Source of the DNA: Devosia sp. FJ2-5-3
Lineage (GTDB): Bacteria > Pseudomonadota > Alphaproteobacteria > Rhizobiales > Devosiaceae
Assembly: GCF_029201545.1 (NCBI RefSeq)
Contig: NZ_CP104007.1
Coordinates: 3,630,501 to 3,694,500, forward strand
Direction of reading: 5' to 3'
Length of the DNA: 64,000 nucleotides
Below are positions 60,867 to 64,000 of the stretch, piece by piece. The translations under genes and the position numbers were made by a program. The notes under the pieces are model-generated. The model saw only the letters and a program-made list of their open reading frames with translations, was not told the DNA's origin and made no database searches. How positions within the stretch are numbered: the stretch's first letter is position 1; every line of letters begins with the position of its first letter.

Positions 60867-62675
60867 CTACTCCGCCCGGAACTGCAGCTTGGCCAGTTCG
60901 GCGTAGCGACCGCCCTTGGCGACGAGTTCGTCATGGGTGCCCTGATCGATGATCTCGCCGCCATCGAGGACGAGGATATTGTCCGCATCGCGGATGGTGG
61001 CGAGGCGATGGGCGATGACGAGAGTGGTGCGGCCGCGCATCAGATGTTCGAGCGCGATCTGCACCAGGCGTTCGGACTGGGCGTCGAGAGCGCTGGTGGC
61101 TTCGTCGAGCAGCAGGATCGGCGCGTTCTTGAGGATGGCGCGGGCGATGGCGAGGCGCTGTTTCTGCCCACCCGAGAGCATGACGCCCCGTTCGCCCACG
61201 ATAGTGTCGTAGCCATTGGGCAGGTCGAGCACGAAATCATGGACCAGCGCCGCGCGGGAGGCGGCTTCGATCTCGGCCTCGGTCGCGTCCGGCTTGCCGA
61301 AGCGGATATTGTCGGCAATCGAGCCGGCAAAGATCGTCGGCTCCTGCTCGACATAGGCAAAGCGCTGGCGCAGGTCGAAGAGCCGCACCTTACGGATATC
61401 GACGCCATCGACAAGGATGCGGCCGCTGGTGACGTCGTAAAGCCGCTGCAGCAGCGACAGCGTCGTCGACTTGCCGGAGCCCGAGGGGCCCACCAGCGCC
61501 ACTGTCTGGCCCTTGCCGACGGTGAAGCTGAGATCGCGCAGCACACGATCGCCGGACGCCGGATCGTAGCCGAAATCGACGTGCTCGAAGGCAACCGTGC
61601 CAAGCGGCGGCTGACTCAGGGTCACCGGATTTTCCGGATCACGGATAATGGCCTCGGTGTCGAGGATCTCGGTCAGCCGCTCGGTCGAGCCGGCCACCGA
61701 TTGCAGCGTGCCCAAAACCTCGGACACATTGGTCAGCGCACCCGAAGCCATCAGCGCATAGACCATGAACTGGGCGAGCTGCCCGGCCGTGACCGAGCCC
61801 TCGAAGACGGCGCGGGCGCCCCACCAGACGAGACCGACCAGCGCACAGGTGCCGAGGAAAATGACCAGCGCCACCAGGATGGAGCGGGCGCCAAGCCGCC
61901 GCACTTCGGCGCCATAGCTGGCCTCGGTGCGCTCTTCATAAAGATTGGCCTGCACTTCTTCCTGGGTGAAGGATTTGACCGTGCGGGTCGCCCCGAGCAT
62001 TTCGGTGGCCATGGCGGACAGATCGGCCAGGGCATCCTGGGTGTTGCGCGACATGCCGCGCAGGCGGCGCGAATAGAGCATGACCGGGAAAATGATCGCC
62101 GGCACCGCGATGACCACGGCCAGCGTCAGCACCGGACTGGTGAGAATCATCATCGCCAGCGCACCGATGATGGTCACCATGGACCTCAGGGCGAGCGAGA
62201 AACTCGAGCCCACGGCACCGCGGATGATGGCAGTGTCGCCATTGAGGCGACTGGTCAGTTCGCCGACGCGATTGGTGTCGAAATAGCGCGCGTCGAGCTT
62301 GAGCAGGTGCGAGAAGACGGCCTGGCGCAGATCGGCAACGACACGCTCGCCGATGACGGAAATGAAATAGAACCGCGCGCCGCTGGCCATGGCCATCACG
62401 CCGGCAATGGCGATGATCCAGAAGCCATAGCGCCCGACATTGTCGAGATTTTGTGCAATGAAGCCTTCATCGATGACGCCGCCCAGGAAGGCAGGAATCG
62501 CCAGGGACGCGGAGGCGGAGACCAGAAGAAACAGAACGGTCAACGACAGCCGGACCGGATAGGCCAGCATGAAAGGCAGAAGGCGGCGCAAGGGCTGGAG
62601 GCGCTTCGGCTCGAGCCGGGGCGTGTCGAGGACCTTTTCCGGCTCGTTTTCTGCCGGGACGGCTTGATCTGTCAT
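60867..62675 (-). CDS. ABC exporter, fused membrane and ATPase domains (MsbA/ABCB type)
   Basis: 602 residues. Six membrane helices fill residues 40-330 (LSLTVLFLLVSASASLAIPA, YGFWIIAIAGVMAMASGARF, SMVTIIGALAMMILTSPVLT), followed by an ATPase with Walker A VALVGPSGSGKSTTLSLLQR, signature MLSGGQKQRLAIARAIL, Walker B ILLLDEATSALD and switch His in LVIAHRLATI. Homodimers of this type export lipids, drugs or peptides; the substrate is not evident. It is divergent from rpmE. Confidence 0.93.
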   Translation of the reverse strand: MTDQAVPAENEPEKVLDTPRLEPKRLQPLRRLLPFMLAYPVRLSLTVLFLLVSASASLAIPAFLGGVIDEGFIAQNLDNVGRYGFWIIAIAGVMAMASGARFYFISVIGERVVADLRQAVFSHLLKLDARYFDTNRVGELTSRLNGDTAIIRGAVGSSFSLALRSMVTIIGALAMMILTSPVLTLAVVIAVPAIIFPVMLYSRRLRGMSRNTQDALADLSAMATEMLGATRTVKSFTQEEVQANLYEERTEASYGAEVRRLGARSILVALVIFLGTCALVGLVWWGARAVFEGSVTAGQLAQFMVYALMASGALTNVSEVLGTLQSVAGSTERLTEILDTEAIIRDPENPVTLSQPPLGTVAFEHVDFGYDPASGDRVLRDLSFTVGKGQTVALVGPSGSGKSTTLSLLQRLYDVTSGRILVDGVDIRKVRLFDLRQRFAYVEQEPTIFAGSIADNIRFGKPDATEAEIEAASRAALVHDFVLDLPNGYDTIVGERGVMLSGGQKQRLAIARAILKNAPILLLDEATSALDAQSERLVQIALEHLMRGRTTLVIAHRLATIRDADNILVLDGGEIIDQGTHDELVAKGGRYAELAKLQFRAE

Positions 62676-62846
62676 AAGCTGGTTCGCCGCTCCGGTTGGT
62701 TTTTCCGCCGCAAGGCGGTGCGATCGATATAGGCGCGAGGGCTTATACCGGCAACAGGCAGCTTGCGGGTAAAATTGCCGCTGTCACGCCCTTGCCTAAA
62801 CGGGCTAGCTTCTGTAATAGACCGCCAACACAAGTTTCCAGCTCTC

Positions 62847-62868
62847 CGGGCGCCACGGCGCCCGTTTG
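62847..62868 (+). promoter_or_regulatory. Hairpin in the rpmE leader (possible attenuator)
   Basis: CGGGCGCC (62847-62854) pairs with GGCGCCCG (62857-62864), followed by TTTGATTT, 20 bases before the rpmE ATG. It could be an attenuator or an L31-binding leader; L31 leaders are known in other bacterial groups but not to my knowledge here. Confidence 0.4.
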
Positions 62869-62884
62869 ATTTGAGGCGCATGCG

Positions 62885-63106
62885 ATGAAGTCCGATATCC
62901 ATCCCGACTACCACACCATCAACGTGGTCATGACCGACGGCACCACCTACCAGACCCGTTCGACATACGGCAAGGAAGGCGACACGCTGCAGCTCGACAT
63001 CGACTCCAAGACCCATCCCGCCTGGACCGGCGGCACGGGCCAGCTGATGGACCGCGGTGGCCGCGTTTCGCGCTTCAAGGAGCGCTTCAAGGGTCTCGGC
63101 CTCTAA
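62885..63106 (+). CDS. rpmE: 50S ribosomal protein L31
   Basis: 73 residues. [38 protein letters not shown] and HPAWTGG are the alphaproteobacterial L31 pattern. The zinc-binding Cys of the C+ type are absent, so this is a zinc-independent L31 by sequence. It sits at the central protuberance of the large subunit. A terminator follows directly. Confidence 0.97.
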   Translation: MKSDIHPDYHTINVVMTDGTTYQTRSTYGKEGDTLQLDIDSKTHPAWTGGTGQLMDRGGRVSRFKERFKGLGL

Positions 63107-63130
63107 GGCTGGCTCTCGAAAAGAATTTCA

Positions 63131-63156
63131 AAGCCCGGCCCCGTGCCGGGCTTTTT
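63131..63156 (+). terminator. Rho-independent terminator after rpmE
   Basis: AAGCCCGGC (63131-63139) pairs with GCCGGGCTT (63145-63153), followed by T residues, 24 bases after the stop codon. Confidence 0.9.
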
Positions 63157-63176
63157 GCTGTCTGGAGCATGACGCC

Positions 63177-63494
63177 ATGCGATTTGCGCTGTTCTTTGCG
63201 GCGGCCCTGCTTGAAATCGCCGGCTGTGTGCTTGTCTGGCACGCCTGGCGGCAGGGGCCGCTATGGCTCTGGGCGCCGGCCCTTGTCGCGCTTGGCGCCT
63301 TTGCATGGCTTCTGGCGCTCAGCGGCATGGACAGCGCCGGACGCACCTTCGCGATCTATGGCGGGATTTATGTGCTCGCCTCGGTGGCCTATATGGTGTG
63401 GGGCGAGGGCATACGGCCAGACAGATGGGATGTTGCGGGCATTGCCCTGACCCTGGCCGGGGCGGCTACCATCTTCTTTGCCCCGCGCGGCTAG
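63177..63494 (+). CDS. YnfA/UPF0060 small membrane protein
   Basis: 105 residues with four membrane helices (FALFFAAALLEIAGCVLVWH, LWLWAPALVALGAFAWLLAL, FAIYGGIYVLASVAYMVWGE, DVAGIALTLAGAATIFFAP). The block GRTFAIYGGIYV and the ending WGEGIRPDRWDVAG are diagnostic of UPF0060. It is related to small multidrug transporters, but its substrate is unknown. The ATG at 63177 has a GGAG site nine bases upstream. Confidence 0.92.
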   Translation: MRFALFFAAALLEIAGCVLVWHAWRQGPLWLWAPALVALGAFAWLLALSGMDSAGRTFAIYGGIYVLASVAYMVWGEGIRPDRWDVAGIALTLAGAATIFFAPRG

Positions 63495-63496
63495 GC

Positions 63497-64000
63497 CTAG
63501 TCGGCGCGCTTGAACGCCGCCTGAAGCCGCGAGAACTGGTCGGCGATGCCATTGGCCTGCCCTATCGGCTGGTCCGGCAGGGCACCGCGCTCAAGCTGGT
63601 CGAGCTGCATCACCCGATCAAAGAGGCGGTCGCCCTTGTCGATGAAGTCGCGCAGCATCTGAGGCAAAAGATCGTAGCCGGGGCCACCGCGTTCGGACGG
63701 TGTTGCGGAGAACTTGACCTTTTCCTTTTCGGCGCGGGCATTTTCGCGGCTTATTTCGCCTTCATTGACCGCGCGCTGGAGCAAAAGCCAGGAGGCGATC
63801 TGCATCAGGCGGGTGGTGAGGCGCATGGATTCGGTGGCGTAGAGAAACGCAGCCTCGCGCGGCAGGAAACGGCTATCTTCGCGCCCGTCCTCGTCGAGAT
63901 AGGCGGCCACTTCCTCGATCAGCCCCATGCCTTCGCGGTAGAGCGCCGTAAAGCCCCCCGAGGCCGCAATGCGTGGACCGATGGCAATTGCCGATGTGCT
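63497..64000 (-). CDS. rcdA: CtrA-degradation adaptor RcdA (DUF1465), 5' end beyond the right edge
   Basis: 168 residues are visible; the frame is still open at base 64000 (FTALYREGMGLIEEVAAYLD continues upstream), so the start is outside. The helical DUF1465 core is clear: DSRFLPREAAFLYATESMRL, TTRLMQIASWLLLQRAVNEG, DRVMQLDQLERGALP. In Caulobacter RcdA links the protease ClpXP, primed by CpdR, to substrates and, through PopA, to CtrA. The presence of ctrA and chpT in the same window supports a conserved circuit. An ATG at 63928 is internal, judging by family alignment from memory. Confidence 0.88.
   Translation of the reverse strand, partial: STSAIAIGPRIAASGGFTALYREGMGLIEEVAAYLDEDGREDSRFLPREAAFLYATESMRLTTRLMQIASWLLLQRAVNEGEISRENARAEKEKVKFSATPSERGGPGYDLLPQMLRDFIDKGDRLFDRVMQLDQLERGALPDQPIGQANGIADQFSRLQAAFKRAD

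Noticed and set aside
60804..62732. A 642-codon plus-strand frame antisense to the ABC exporter
   Set aside because: Rich in His, Arg, Gln and Gly with no domains; the exporter on the other strand is intact.

Overview
The window is a GC-rich chromosomal segment from an alphaproteobacterium of the order Hyphomicrobiales (Rhizobiales). A Devosia-like genus is my best guess, by inference only. The evidence is a CtrA-type cell-cycle regulator with a histidine phosphotransferase ChpT and an RcdA-type adaptor in one window, an EipA/DUF1134 protein, the gene run murA-DUF2948-hisD-UPF0262-infA-maf-yacG, a BioMNY transporter, EcfG-type promoters (GGAAC-N16/17-CGTT) and a GTTC-N7-GTTC SOS box. No prophage, insertion sequence or CRISPR array was seen; almost everything is core or ordinary metabolic DNA.

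Layout. 1-10 kb: the 3' end of flhA, an acetyltransferase, a structured intergenic region that may encode a small RNA, a secreted tandem PRC-barrel protein behind an EcfG-type promoter, fliJ-fliI divergent from ctrA, a secreted hydrolase, an ECF42-like sigma factor, and a receiver protein with chpT. 10-24 kb: eipA, an rluD-family gene, rpoH with two kinds of stress promoter, thiamine pyrophosphokinase divergent from a TPP-riboswitch-controlled thiBPQ operon, a large Pro/Ala-rich membrane protein, purA and two membrane proteins. 24-31 kb: serA and serC, a DUF2161 nuclease-like protein, an eight-helix membrane protein and bioMNY. 31-42.4 kb: a two-armed catabolic cluster described below. 42.4-51 kb: dinB with a LexA box, tRNA-Phe, yacG, maf, infA, a UPF0262-phosphatase fusion, hisD, a 186-bp tandem repeat array, DUF2948, murA and tRNA-Thr. 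51-64 kb: a methyltransferase, pgk, an aldo/keto reductase, class I fba, a ThiE-like gene with a Sel1-repeat gene, suhB, a MotA/MotB-like pair, an ABC exporter, rpmE, ynfA and a truncated rcdA.

How the genes work together. CtrA, ChpT and RcdA are parts of one cell-cycle circuit (phosphorelay input and regulated proteolysis of CtrA), and flhA, fliI and fliJ belong to flagellar export, a common CtrA output. The thiamine genes combine uptake (ThiBPQ), activation (ThiN) and riboswitch control. The 31-42 kb cluster couples a peptide-type ABC importer to a sialidase-fold protein, a PdxA2-type dehydrogenase, a DapA-family lyase, an iron-dependent alcohol dehydrogenase, a DUF1537 kinase and an FCD-family regulator. 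PdxA2 plus DUF1537 is the known signature of four-carbon acid-sugar breakdown; the sialidase-fold protein and the importer suggest a conjugated substrate that I cannot name. This is the best candidate for an undescribed system.

A family of palindromic CCTCCCCCT/AGGGGGAGG elements (about 110 bp) and a second family with CTAG ends are scattered between genes. One element sits inside the thiBPQ operon, and two elements supply stop codons to their neighbours.
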